Source of the DNA: JAAXHF01 sp963665955
GTDB lineage: Bacteria; Desulfobacterota; Binatia; Bin18
Direction of reading: 5' to 3'
NCBI GenBank assembly: GCA_965231765.1
Contig: OZ246887.1
Span: 2,356,001 to 2,420,000 of the forward strand
Length of the DNA stretch: 64,000 bases
The notes beneath the pieces were generated by a model. The model was not told the DNA's origin and made no database searches. It worked only from the letters and a program-made list of their open reading frames with translations. Each line of letters opens with the position of its first letter. The first letter of the stretch is position 1. Shown here one piece after another: positions 43,661-52,200 of the stretch. A program made the translations under genes and the position numbers.

Positions 43661-44314
43661 ATGCTCCAGAGAAGCTTGCTGTATTTTGCCGATCCGATGT
43701 GTTCGTGGTGTTGGGGATTTTCTCCGGTCGTGCAGTGTATTCAGCGTGAGTTTGAGACTGAGATTCCACTCAAACTTGTGCTAGGAGGTCTCGCTCCGAC
43801 ACCCGACAGCCGGGTGATGGACAAGGAGACCAAGCAGACAATCCGAGAGCATTGGCAACACGTGCGCGAAATGAGCGGCCAGTCGTTTGATTTCAGCTTC
43901 TTTGACCGCGAAGAGTTCACCTATTGTACAGAACCAGCCTGTCGCGCGATCGTCGCCGCTCGGCACCTTAAGCCTGACTCGGCTTTGGCGTTCCTCGAAC
44001 ACCTGCAGCGCAGCTTCTATACCCAGAATCTCGATATTACGCAGACCAGCGTATTGGCTGAACTGGCCGAGCAGCAGGGTTTTGCGCCAGACGAGTTCAT
44101 CACCACCTTTGAATCTCAGGAAGTACACGAAGCAACCCAACGCGATTTTCTGTTGTCTCGCCAGCTCCAGGTCAGCGGCTTCCCTACTCTGATTGCAGTT
44201 GAAGGCAAAACCGGGATGGTCATTACCGCAGGCTACCAAGCCAAGGAGCAGGTGGCGACACAGCTACGGACGTGGCTTGATGAGCAGGCCCAGGCTGCTC
44301 CGTCTTCGCACTAA
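43661..44314 (+). CDS. DsbA family thioredoxin-fold protein (FrnE-like)
   Basis: The protein has 217 residues with redox motif C14-S-W-C17 in DPMCSWCWGF. The DsbA helical insert and a C-terminal GFPTLIAVEG cis-Pro strand complete the fold. There is no signal peptide, so it is cytoplasmic, as FrnE-type proteins are; these act as disulfide reductases or isomerases, and some relatives act in polyketide tailoring. The ATG at 43661 has GAGAGG upstream; a longer frame runs through the hairpin region and is unsupported. Confidence 0.87.
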   Translation: MLQRSLLYFADPMCSWCWGFSPVVQCIQREFETEIPLKLVLGGLAPTPDSRVMDKETKQTIREHWQHVREMSGQSFDFSFFDREEFTYCTEPACRAIVAARHLKPDSALAFLEHLQRSFYTQNLDITQTSVLAELAEQQGFAPDEFITTFESQEVHEATQRDFLLSRQLQVSGFPTLIAVEGKTGMVITAGYQAKEQVATQLRTWLDEQAQAAPSSH

Positions 44315-44433
44315 CGCAGCCGTCTCTGACCGCGTTCCGCATCGTGGCGTGGCCGTCCCTGGCCGCGTTGCTTATTCCCGCTCCTGGATAGGCCAGGCTG
44401 GTATGTCTCTCGGAGCGGGCACGGAGGCCCGCG

Positions 44434-45444
44434 CTACCCGGCCAACAACGGCACCACTTGCTCACCAAATCGTTCCATCTCTTCAATGAGCGGATGGAAC
44501 TGCAACAGAAACGTTTCTATCCCAACTGCCTCAAAAGCCTGCATACGCTCGGTAATCTGAGCCGGGGTGCCGACTAGTCCAGCCGCAGTCCCGCCATTTG
44601 TTCCGAGCGCCTTGGTCCCATACGTGACCGTCTTCAACATGACGACATCTGTGTCGTAGCCTTTCAGCTCGGTCTTCCGCAGCTCCACCAAGCGCTCAAA
44701 CTCAGCTTGGGCTTCTTGTTCGGTCTCCCGACAAATCACAAACGCGGACATGCCAAAACGAGGCTGGCGTCCGTATTCTGCAGCGAGGCTTTGCACATGC
44801 TGGGTGATCTCCTTGATTTGATCGATCGGCCGTCCATTGATCAGAAAGATATCGGCCATTTTTGCGCCAAGCCGGCGGCCTTGCTCGGATTCACCTCCAA
44901 CATAGATAGGCGGATGCGGCTGTTGGACGGGTTTAGGTGAGAGCGTCGTGTCCTTCACCTCGTAGTATTTTCCAGAAAAATTGTATTGCTCGTGTGTCCA
45001 GCTGCCCTTGATAATACGCAGGAACTCTTCAGAACGTGCATAGCGGTCATCATGGGGAAGAACCGGAGCGCCGAGCATTTCAAACTCGGTCATCCACCAA
45101 GCCGAGACCAGATTAATCGCGAGACGCCCTTGGCTAATGTGATCAATATTACTCGCCATCTTGGCGATGACTCCAGGAGCCCGAAAACCAGGCTTGACAG
45201 CCGTAATAATTTCAATCTTTTCCGTGACTGCAGCCAACGCGCTGGCGGTTGACCACGCATCAAGCTGGTCCAGCCCAGGTTCGACTGGATTCATAAAATG
45301 TTCGGCAAGCAGTAAGGTCTCAAAACCGAGCCGTTCAGCCAAAAGTGTGGCTTGCTTGGTATACGCAAACGACGCGTCGCACGTTTCTGGGTGTGTCGAA
45401 ATAATCCAATTTCCATACACTGGCGGCCAAAACCCTAATCGCAT
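44434..45444 (-). CDS. LLM-class flavin-dependent monooxygenase, SsuD/SfnG-like
   Basis: The protein has 336 residues. It starts RLGFWPPVYGNWIIST, then has TLLLAEHF, ITAVKPGFRAPGVIAKM, the NLVSAWW flavin region and HPPIYVGGES. These are hallmarks of the alkanesulfonate/dimethylsulfone monooxygenase group that uses reduced FMN. The substrate could be an organosulfur compound, but the neighbours do not help. GAGGAG precedes the ATG. Confidence 0.9.
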   Translation of the reverse strand: MRLGFWPPVYGNWIISTHPETCDASFAYTKQATLLAERLGFETLLLAEHFMNPVEPGLDQLDAWSTASALAAVTEKIEIITAVKPGFRAPGVIAKMASNIDHISQGRLAINLVSAWWMTEFEMLGAPVLPHDDRYARSEEFLRIIKGSWTHEQYNFSGKYYEVKDTTLSPKPVQQPHPPIYVGGESEQGRRLGAKMADIFLINGRPIDQIKEITQHVQSLAAEYGRQPRFGMSAFVICRETEQEAQAEFERLVELRKTELKGYDTDVVMLKTVTYGTKALGTNGGTAAGLVGTPAQITERMQAFEAVGIETFLLQFHPLIEEMERFGEQVVPLLAG

Positions 45445-45633
45445 GGCGAAGCTCCTCTTTGGACAAATGATCGTCAGACTCTGGCGATTCTTTCACGAGA
45501 AGCTACTCGGGGCCTGGACTCATGTCAACGCAACACACGACCCGTGTCTTCGGGGACTTTTCTTTGATCCTGAGACACGCCATGCTATTCTCGAAGCGAA
45601 TACAGTTCACGCCACGCAGTAAGGAGTCAGCAC

Positions 45634-46491
45634 ATGACAGACACGATTGGTCTTCTGCATCCTGGAGAAATGGGAGCAACAGTTGGCGCGGCAGCACGGC
45701 TGAATGATGTCCAAGTCGTGTGGATCTCAGACGGCCGTGGTGCTGAGACCCGGAGCCGGGCACAGGAAGCGCAGCTGACCGATGTTGGTTCGTTACCTGC
45801 TCTGCTTGAACACAGTGATATTGTACTCAGTGTCTGTCCACCGCATGCGGCCAAAGCAGTTGCTCAGGCTGTCGCGAGACTCCAATTTACTGGGATCTAT
45901 GTTGACGCGAATGCCGTCTCCCCAGCCACCAGCCGAGACGTCCAGCAAATTGTCGAAGCGCAGGGGGCTACGTTTATTGACGGCGGCCTGATCGGTCCAC
46001 CTGCGCTCACACGTGGCAGGACTCGTCTGTACCTGTCTGGTAGTGAGGCCACTCGCGTGGCAACCTGTTTTACCCAAGGCCCGCTTGAAGCCCTTGTCCT
46101 GAACGGCCCGCCAGGCGCAGCCTCGGCTCTTAAAATGACCTATGCAGCTTATACCAAAGGGACGGCCGCGTTGCTCATTGCGATTCGGACCTTAGCTATC
46201 CACGAGGGTATTGATCCTGATCTGATGCACGAATGGGACCTGTCACAACCAGATCTCCCCAAACGCTCGGCCGCAGCAGTCCGGGCCAACGCCAGAAAAG
46301 CCTGGCGCTTTAGTGGTGAAATGGAAGAGATTGCCGATACTTTTGCGGCGGCGGGTTTGCCTGAAGGCTTTCACCGAGCAGCGGCCGAAGTCTACCGGCG
46401 CATGACCGAGTATAAAGATGCACCGACCCCACCCTCTATCGAAGAAGCGGCTGCCAGCATGCTAGGATCGGCAAAGCGCAGCGTTTCCTGA
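45634..46491 (+). CDS. 6-phosphogluconate dehydrogenase-fold NAD(P)-dependent oxidoreductase (DUF1932)
   Basis: The protein has 285 residues. The Rossmann start is TIGLLHPGEMGATVG, VDANAVSP follows the fifth strand, FIDGGLIGPPA is the substrate loop, and the C-terminal DUF1932 helical domain follows. The conserved lysine is in ALKMTYAAYTKG. Such proteins reduce or oxidise hydroxy-acid or sugar-like substrates. AAGGAG precedes the ATG. It diverges from the LLM gene across about 190 bases in which I see no other gene. Confidence 0.87.
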   Translation: MTDTIGLLHPGEMGATVGAAARLNDVQVVWISDGRGAETRSRAQEAQLTDVGSLPALLEHSDIVLSVCPPHAAKAVAQAVARLQFTGIYVDANAVSPATSRDVQQIVEAQGATFIDGGLIGPPALTRGRTRLYLSGSEATRVATCFTQGPLEALVLNGPPGAASALKMTYAAYTKGTAALLIAIRTLAIHEGIDPDLMHEWDLSQPDLPKRSAAAVRANARKAWRFSGEMEEIADTFAAAGLPEGFHRAAAEVYRRMTEYKDAPTPPSIEEAAASMLGSAKRSVS

Positions 46492-46505
46492 GCCGTGGAG
46501 CGGTT

Positions 46506-46562
46506 GACCGGACAGGGCGCTGATTTGCGCCCTCACTTACAACGTTTCAGTGCTGTCCGGTC
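46506..46562. terminator. Nested inverted repeat after the DUF1932 gene
   Basis: An outer 10-base repeat, GACCGGACAG (46506-46515) and its complement (46553-46562), encloses an inner perfect stem AGGGCGC (46514-46520) with GCGCCCT (46527-46533). It lies just past the dehydrogenase stop, between convergent genes. No T-run is seen, so a bidirectional processing or termination element is likely. Confidence 0.55.
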
Positions 46563-46634
46563 CCTTCTCCCTCAGAGAGAGGGTGACGCACGGCACTGCC
46601 CCATCGAAAAACACTCTTCTTGTCAGTGTTTTGC

Positions 46635-47705
46635 TCAGGCACACGCTAACGCATACACATTCTTCACCCCGGCAGGTAGAGGATACTCATTCCATGTCGT
46701 TCCGCCGTCTTGGGTGCCGAAGACTTGTCCAATGCTGTTGACCCCATACACACACTCGGAGTCTTGGTGACTGGGAGCGACTGCCATCATGGTCCGACGT
46801 GGAGTTACGTCATGGTCAAAGCGCTGCCAGGTTTGGCCCAAATCTTGACTCCGATAGATCGACCCAGCTTTACTGATAGCCGCCGGACTGAGGGCCGCGT
46901 ACAGCGTATTGGGATCATGCGGGGCGACCTGTACATCCCGTGCATACGAGAACGGCGAGGCTCGCCAGATTTCCATCTCCTGCCAAGTGTCTCCCCGGTC
47001 AGGACTACAGAACATGCCCATCCGAGTCGCTAAGAACACGGTGCCAGGTCGTGCCGGGCTGACCGCTAAAGCATGCGTATCCATCATACCCTCTGTATTG
47101 GTATCGCTGCCGAGTTGGCTCTTCAGATGATCTCGTTCGACTAGGTCGAGCAGCGCCTTGGTGCAATCATCCCATGTTTTCCCGCCGTCAAGACTCCGGA
47201 CGACCCCGCCGACCTCTAAACCAGCATAGACTTCGTCAGGATGAGTGGGATCAATCGTCATCCGAATGACGCGGGTTGGAAACCCCATTTTGACATCGCC
47301 AATTGACTCGACAACCGTCAGACGTTGCCAACTGTCACCGCCATTATCGCTCCGATACACAATGGCAGGAGCCGTCCCCAGATACATAATCTGCGGATCG
47401 TGGGGATGAAAAATAATCGACCACACCACCATTCCGCTGTCTGGGAAATCAAGCCGTTGCCAATGATCTCCACCGTCCGTACTGCGGTATGGCCCTTCCT
47501 GGGTGCCCAGATAGACGATGTGTGGATCGTTGGGATGAATCGCAATCGCTCGGACCTCGACCTTATCTGGAAGACCATTATTCAGCGAGATCCATTCCTT
47601 TTCACCTACCACTTGACGAAAAAGCCCACCAACAGCACCATCCTCCCCAGCCCCGGACCTAGCTCCAGACCATTGCGCCGATGCAGAATACACATACTGT
47701 GTCAT
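46635..47705 (-). CDS. BNR/Asp-box repeat beta-propeller protein
   Basis: The protein has 356 residues with at least six Asp-box units of the S/T-x-D-x-G-x-T/S-W type: STDGGDHW, SDNGGDSW, SLDGGKTW, SPDRGDTW, SQDLGQTW and TQDGGTTW. This is the sialidase/Vps10/HCF136-like propeller family. No signal peptide or catalytic triad is seen, so it is probably a binding protein rather than a glycosidase. GGGGG lies before the ATG. Confidence 0.85.
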   Translation of the reverse strand: MTQYVYSASAQWSGARSGAGEDGAVGGLFRQVVGEKEWISLNNGLPDKVEVRAIAIHPNDPHIVYLGTQEGPYRSTDGGDHWQRLDFPDSGMVVWSIIFHPHDPQIMYLGTAPAIVYRSDNGGDSWQRLTVVESIGDVKMGFPTRVIRMTIDPTHPDEVYAGLEVGGVVRSLDGGKTWDDCTKALLDLVERDHLKSQLGSDTNTEGMMDTHALAVSPARPGTVFLATRMGMFCSPDRGDTWQEMEIWRASPFSYARDVQVAPHDPNTLYAALSPAAISKAGSIYRSQDLGQTWQRFDHDVTPRRTMMAVAPSHQDSECVYGVNSIGQVFGTQDGGTTWNEYPLPAGVKNVYALACA

Positions 47706-47988
47706 ATGTCCCCCTTTTTGTTGTCAACAGAGTCGCAACTCTTCCTGCTGGCTCAAGCATAGTTCAAGACAGTCCAAGAGAGAAGAGTCCCCTCGTCGCA
47801 ACTGCAGCAGCCAGTCTGGAATCTGTCAGCATACAGATGGGGAGACGTATGGACACCAGATGCACAGCAGCCGACCAACAGCACTCCGGGACCTCAGAGT
47901 CAGTTCCTCCCCACCACAAGATCTCGCTCCGAGCTTTCTTCCCTGACCCTACTTGTTTTCGCTTTTTTTTCGCTTATAGAATAAAAAT

Positions 47989-48417
47989 ATGAAGGCAAAT
48001 ACGTTGCGTAAGCGCAGGAAGCAGTCGGCGCCGATTCAACAACGATCGGTTTTGCGACGGCCGGTTTCGTCTGACCCTCAGGTGCTGCAGCAAGCATATA
48101 CCGCAGCAATACAGGATCTTAGTCCGGACTTCTACACAATCGATGCTTGGCTGGCTGATCACCACCCCGATCTGTGGCAGCAGATCCGCCAGGAAGACGA
48201 CGAATTGTTTCGGCTATGCAAGCTCGGGGCGAGCGAGCGTGCCTATCGGGCTGCCCTTGATGCGTTTGTCTCCTTGTATCAAGAGGCTGAGCGGCTCTAC
48301 TACGAAGCTCATCCCAATGCGCTGACACTGCCGATGCTGGGTGAGGACGAATCAGTCGCGATCTACTACGAGCTCACTGATGGTTCGTTGCATAAGATGA
48401 GCGGCGGAGACGCGTAG
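47989..48417 (+). CDS. Hypothetical protein
   Basis: The protein has 142 residues: a basic N-terminal tail (MKANTLRKRRKQS), then a helical, acidic body. I recognise no family. The 5' flank is very T-rich and A-rich, with no clear ribosome site before the ATG. It opens the accessory region and precedes a broken parA. It could be a plasmid- or phage-derived gene. Confidence 0.6.
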   Translation: MKANTLRKRRKQSAPIQQRSVLRRPVSSDPQVLQQAYTAAIQDLSPDFYTIDAWLADHHPDLWQQIRQEDDELFRLCKLGASERAYRAALDAFVSLYQEAERLYYEAHPNALTLPMLGEDESVAIYYELTDGSLHKMSGGDA

Positions 48418-48420
48418 GAA

Positions 48421-48456
48421 AGTGCCCCGAGCTTTTGGGCGCTCCGCAGAGTTTTT
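48421..48456 (+). terminator. Rho-independent terminator candidate
   Basis: AGTGCCC (48421-48427) pairs with GGGCGCT (48437-48443), including one G-T pair, followed by a T-run at 48452-48456. It lies four bases after the hypothetical gene's stop. Confidence 0.5.
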
Positions 48457-48529
48457 GATACAGTCCTTAAGATTAGGGCGTCTCTGTATCCCCGAAACAA
48501 TCCATATTTTCAATTGATCTCGGCACCTA

Positions 48530-48772
48530 TGATCGGTGATTAACCAGAAAGGCGGGTCCGGTAAGACCACGCTTGCCTTGCACTTGGCGGTGGCCTTGAG
48601 CGAGGCCGACCTGAATACGGCGGTGGTTGACTTGGACCCACAGGCGACGGCGGCGAATTGGGGCGACCGGCGAGTATGCCCAAAAAACGGCTTTCAGAAT
48701 TGGCTACTACGGCCCGCCCTCCGGCCAGCCTATACTGAGACCCTCACCATCAAACAGGTACTTACGAGCTGA
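48530..48772 (+). pseudogene. ParA/Soj-like partition ATPase fragment, frameshifted
   Basis: The frame from 48536 encodes INQKGGSGKTTLALHLAVAL, a deviant Walker A of ParA, then VVDLDPQATAANWGDRR. This is only the first about 60 residues of a protein normally over 200 long. The sequence reads ATGATCG-GTGATTAAC: removing one G joins an ATG to the rest of the frame (MIVINQKGG), so a single-base insertion has broken the start. After the DPQATAANWGDRR region similarity to ParA stops. No parB or partition gene follows. A decayed remnant is the best reading. Confidence 0.7.
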
Positions 48773-48897
48773 GTGACGTCACCCAGGGGGCGCAATCTGG
48801 GCCCGCATGGCTGCTCCGATCGCGGTGTTTGGCTGGCGGCCCGCAGACGAAAGGCTGTTGCGCCAGCTCCACTTTGTCCGCCGCCGACCCCGAGAAA

Positions 48898-48924
48898 TTG
48901 ACATGTATGAGAATACTTTATAGC
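48898..48924 (+). promoter_or_regulatory. Candidate sigma-70 promoter of the methyltransferase/ATPase/HNH operon
   Basis: TTGACA (48898-48903) matches the -35 consensus. TATAGC (48919-48924) is a 4-of-6 match to -10, but the spacer is 15, shorter than ideal. The next downstream feature is the small-protein gene at 48957. Confidence 0.35.
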
Positions 48925-48935
48925 CTTACATAAGG
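48924..48935. promoter_or_regulatory. Operator-like palindrome CCTTACATAAGG overlapping the -10 region
   Basis: A 12-base sequence with the perfect arms CCTTA and TAAGG around a CA centre overlaps the end of the candidate -10 box. This is a typical place for a repressor or restriction-modification controller site. No regulator gene is evident in the operon unless one of the two small proteins fills that role. Confidence 0.35.
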
Positions 48936-48956
48936 GCATACATAGAGGGGTATATG

Positions 48957-49244
48957 ATGAGTTACATCAAACCCGAAGCTGTGAAGTCGCCAAGAGAACG
49001 GTGGCACCTGTTCGAGGTCGTCCTGGACGAGAAAGAGGGAGACTGTGCGTATGCGCTGGGCGAGTGGGATGGGGAGCGCCGGATCGGCTTTCGCTGGAAC
49101 GGCACGAAGGAAAATAAGATCGGAAGCCCGCAGAGCCGGGGACTTCCGACATGGATGATCCTTGATGAGAAGCTATACGAGGCGGTGATCAATATACTGC
49201 CGTCTGATAAGCAAGACATAGCGAAGATGTTTTTGAGGCTCTAG
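48957..49244 (+). CDS. Small hypothetical protein heading the defence-like operon
   Basis: The 95-residue protein begins MSYIKPEAVKSPRERW. GAGGGG lies six bases before ATG 48957 (three before the ATG at 48954). It is predicted as mixed alpha/beta with a WDGERRIGFRWNG strand pair and GLPTWMILDE. I recognise no named family. It shares direction and close spacing (39 bases to the next small ORF) with the methyltransferase operon, so an accessory or control role is possible. Confidence 0.65.
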   Translation: MSYIKPEAVKSPRERWHLFEVVLDEKEGDCAYALGEWDGERRIGFRWNGTKENKIGSPQSRGLPTWMILDEKLYEAVINILPSDKQDIAKMFLRL

Positions 49245-49283
49245 TCCCTCAAATCTCTTAATCTGAGTCTGAGGAGGAGGCGG

Positions 49284-49415
49284 ATGAAGCTGGCCGGTAG
49301 AACACGAACTTCGCTGGACATCATGAGGGGACTTGAACGAAATGCCGCTCTCCTCTCAGGGACCCGTCTGCTTGAGTCAAGGAGGCAAAGAAGATTAGAA
49401 ATTTGGAGAAAATAG
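49284..49415 (+). CDS. 43-residue basic micro-ORF overlapping the methyltransferase start
   Basis: MKLAGRTRTSLDIMRGLERN is the start; the product is strongly basic (12 Arg/Lys in the last half). It follows one of the strongest ribosome sites in the window, GAGGAGGAGG, 3-4 bases before the ATG. Its stop lies 13 bases inside the methyltransferase frame. It may be a leader that couples translation of the methyltransferase, whose own start is a weak TTG. A real small protein or a purely regulatory leader are both possible. Confidence 0.45.
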   Translation: MKLAGRTRTSLDIMRGLERNAALLSGTRLLESRRQRRLEIWRK

Positions 49416-50335
49416 TCAAAGAGTCGCACGAGTACACGTCCGATCAAGCGCTCTCTGCTGTTGAGGGGTTTGATTCGGACCGTGTGTGGAGCGGGCAATC
49501 CTGCCAGGGTGGCTCATGGGCGATTTATCAGGGTTTAGCGATTGAGATCCTAAGACAACTCCCTTCGGAAAGCATTGACTGTATTATTACGTCTCCACCC
49601 TACTTTTGGCTTCGTGATTATGGGGTCGAAGGTCAGCTCGGACTTGAGGATACCGTCGAAGACTATGTTTTGGCCCTTTCTGATATCATGGTCGAATCGA
49701 AGCGAATTTTGAAACCCGCAGGAGTCGCCTTCCTAAATATCGGAGATACGTTCTATTCCGGCAAAGGGAAATCTCATGGGCAGGATGTTAAAAGCAAGAA
49801 GAGGCGTTTTGGATTACGTGCTGTTGACAAGAGCGGAGGTCTCGGGATTGGCCTGCAACGCAAATCGCTTATCGGGATTCCGTGGCGAGTGGCCCTCCAT
49901 TTAACATCGGTCGGATGGGTCCTCCGTAGCTCCGTCATCTGGCATCGTAAAAATCGTCTACCTGAATTCGTTCGGGATCGTCCTAGTCGCAGTTATGAGT
50001 ACGTGTTTATCCTAGCAAAGAACAGACGTTACTATTTCAACAAACAAGCTCTTATAGATAAAAAAATTGAGGAAGACTTATGGACCATTGCGGCAAAACC
50101 AAAATCGACCAATGGGTTGGATACGGCGCCATTTCCCGATGAACTGGTTGAACGATGCTTGGAAGTCGGATGTCCAGAGGGTGGCACTGTCCTTGACCCT
50201 TTTGCGGGCAGCGGAACCACAATCAGGGTCGCTCTGGCGACTGGCCGGTCAGGGGTAGGGATAGAGCTGAATCCAGAGTTTTGCCGGCACACTGTTAGTT
50301 CGCTTGCGGCAAAACCAAAGAGGTCCATACCGTGA
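49403..50335 (+). CDS. Site-specific DNA methyltransferase, beta class (N4-cytosine or N6-adenine)
   Basis: The protein has 310 residues. Motif IV is TSPPY at residues 63-67, and the SAM motif DPFAGSGTT is at about 265-273, giving the IV-before-I order of beta-class enzymes. GTVLDP and GIELNPEF complete the Rossmann fold. The SPPY form favours N4-cytosine or beta-type adenine methylation. The only plausible start is TTG 49403, inside the micro-ORF; it has no good ribosome site of its own, implying coupling. Its TGA overlaps the GTG of the ATPase gene. A target-recognition segment must lie between 70 and 260. Confidence 0.9.
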   Translation: MEKIVKESHEYTSDQALSAVEGFDSDRVWSGQSCQGGSWAIYQGLAIEILRQLPSESIDCIITSPPYFWLRDYGVEGQLGLEDTVEDYVLALSDIMVESKRILKPAGVAFLNIGDTFYSGKGKSHGQDVKSKKRRFGLRAVDKSGGLGIGLQRKSLIGIPWRVALHLTSVGWVLRSSVIWHRKNRLPEFVRDRPSRSYEYVFILAKNRRYYFNKQALIDKKIEEDLWTIAAKPKSTNGLDTAPFPDELVERCLEVGCPEGGTVLDPFAGSGTTIRVALATGRSGVGIELNPEFCRHTVSSLAAKPKRSIP

Positions 50336-52200
50336 AATATCTATCTCGCAGAGCCATAGCGTGGGCAATTGATAAACTGAGCGATAATTCTCATCCTTTT
50401 ATCGGTATCACTTATTTGGCTTGTAAAAAGATCGGTTTTCCCGTCGGTACGACCAGAGAAATGAGTCTGGACGCTGTAACGAGGAAGCATCTTGAAACCC
50501 ATCATAACTTAGATCCGCAGAGTCAATACTATTTCCAGCCGTTCAAGAGCAATAAAATCTGGGTCACATCAAAATATCCGTCTTCTGGATTGCAGGCTAT
50601 CAATACTCAAACATTTGGAGCCGTGTTTATTCATCCGAGAAATTCTCGAAGCTGGGGCTTCATAAAAAATCACGTCAAGAAAATATCTCAAATTATTGAG
50701 GAGGCTGGTTTAGGCCTCATGCCGCTTCTCCCCATTGCCATATGGATGGGTAAAAATGAGTCATGGGAGGAGGATGCCACTCGATCCTCGGTTATTGACC
50801 ACTTTTTGACAAGCTACAATATAACTCCTCGGGAATACAGCAGGCTTTTTAATCGCGCGGGTCCTCTCTTGAAGTCTGGGATTCTTTTTGCCGAGGAGCC
50901 TCCAGACTTGAAAGCCCTTGCTTACGATTTCGGACTCCCTCCGGACGTTCCGAGTGAGATGGAAGGAAGGCTGGCGGCAATAGGTTTGGCCGATATCGGT
51001 CCTGCTAAGAGGCTTGAGCTTGAATTTGGCAAGAGATTGACTCTTATTGCCGGTGATAACGGCTTGGGGAAATCGTTCCTGTTGGATGTCTCTTGGTGGG
51101 CTATCACAGGGAAATGGGCGACCAGGCAAGCCATTCCACTCGGAGGACCTCAGGGGAGAAAACGGCCAGAGATAATATTTGAGATTCGGGGTGACTCAGA
51201 ACAATCCATGATAGGTCAGGGTCGTTTTGATTGGGCAAGTTATTCGTGGATTACTCGATCTGATAGGCCATTAGTTTCTGCGTTGTGCATTTATGCCAGG
51301 GTAGATGGCTCATTTGCGATTTCCGATGAGGTGCGAGCAAAGCTGCAAGCCCATAACCAGCCTCACATGAACTATTTTACGAGTGATGACGTGTGGAACG
51401 GCAAAGCGGGGGAGATTGAAGGTCTTATTCGGGACTGGGTTAATTGGCAGCTTTCACCCGATCCGGATATTTTTTCCAAGTTGACAAGGATTCTGAAACG
51501 TTTGTCCCCTGATGATATCGGTCCTCTCGGACCGGGAGAACCAGTACGCCTCCCTGGTGAGCCACGACAGATTCCCACGGTCAAGCATCCTTACGGCGAA
51601 GTTCCCATTGTGTTTGCGTCTGCTGGCGTCCAGCGTATTTTGCTTCTTGCTTATGTCGCTCTCTGGTCTTGGCAGGAACATGCGCTCGCTGCTCAGCAAA
51701 TAGGTGAAGAACCGTTGCGGAGGATGGTCATTATTGTAGATGAAATAGAGGCCCATCTCCATCCTCGTTGGCAGAGGACCATGTTGCCAGCTCTCATGGA
51801 TGTTGGAAAACTGCTTAGTGAGCATCTTGAGATGCAGATTATTGTATCAACACATTCGCCGATGATTTTAGCGTCCATGGAAGCGAATTTTTCTGATGAT
51901 TCAGACGCTTTATACCATCTTGAACTCAAAGAATTCGACGTAGTCTTGGAACCTCTTGATTTTCATAAATACGGAGATATTTCTGCCTGGTTGACATCTC
52001 AGGTCTTTGGATTGAGGCACGCTCGTTCCCGCGAGGCAGAACGGGCGATTGAAGAAGCTAAAGCTGTGCAGCTTACCCAGGACCCGGATGCCTCTATGGT
52101 AGAAATGATTTCTGATGACCTGTGTCGTTTATTACCGCCAGACGATCCGTTTTGGCGTCGGTGGGTATTTTTTGCTGAACAGTTTGGCATCGAGCTATGA
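50332..52200 (+). CDS. ABC/AAA-type ATPase with unassigned N-terminal domain (PtuA-like)
   Basis: The protein has 622 residues. The ATPase core runs from about 205: Walker A AGDNGLGKS (240-248), signature-like ASAGVQRI (429-436), Walker B MVIIVDE (465-471) and H-loop STHSP. This is the SMC/RecF/OLD-type fold seen in PtuA and other defence ATPases. Residues 1-185 are an extra domain I cannot assign, containing WVTSKYPSSGLQ and HPRNSRSWGF. No nuclease motif is seen. The GTG start overlaps the methyltransferase stop as GTGA, and the TGA overlaps the HNH ATG, so the three proteins should be made together. Confidence 0.85.
   Translation: MKYLSRRAIAWAIDKLSDNSHPFIGITYLACKKIGFPVGTTREMSLDAVTRKHLETHHNLDPQSQYYFQPFKSNKIWVTSKYPSSGLQAINTQTFGAVFIHPRNSRSWGFIKNHVKKISQIIEEAGLGLMPLLPIAIWMGKNESWEEDATRSSVIDHFLTSYNITPREYSRLFNRAGPLLKSGILFAEEPPDLKALAYDFGLPPDVPSEMEGRLAAIGLADIGPAKRLELEFGKRLTLIAGDNGLGKSFLLDVSWWAITGKWATRQAIPLGGPQGRKRPEIIFEIRGDSEQSMIGQGRFDWASYSWITRSDRPLVSALCIYARVDGSFAISDEVRAKLQAHNQPHMNYFTSDDVWNGKAGEIEGLIRDWVNWQLSPDPDIFSKLTRILKRLSPDDIGPLGPGEPVRLPGEPRQIPTVKHPYGEVPIVFASAGVQRILLLAYVALWSWQEHALAAQQIGEEPLRRMVIIVDEIEAHLHPRWQRTMLPALMDVGKLLSEHLEMQIIVSTHSPMILASMEANFSDDSDALYHLELKEFDVVLEPLDFHKYGDISAWLTSQVFGLRHARSREAERAIEEAKAVQLTQDPDASMVEMISDDLCRLLPPDDPFWRRWVFFAEQFGIEL

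Noticed and set aside
48536..48772. Functional ParA
   Set aside because: Only about 60 residues remain, the start is frameshifted and no parB follows.
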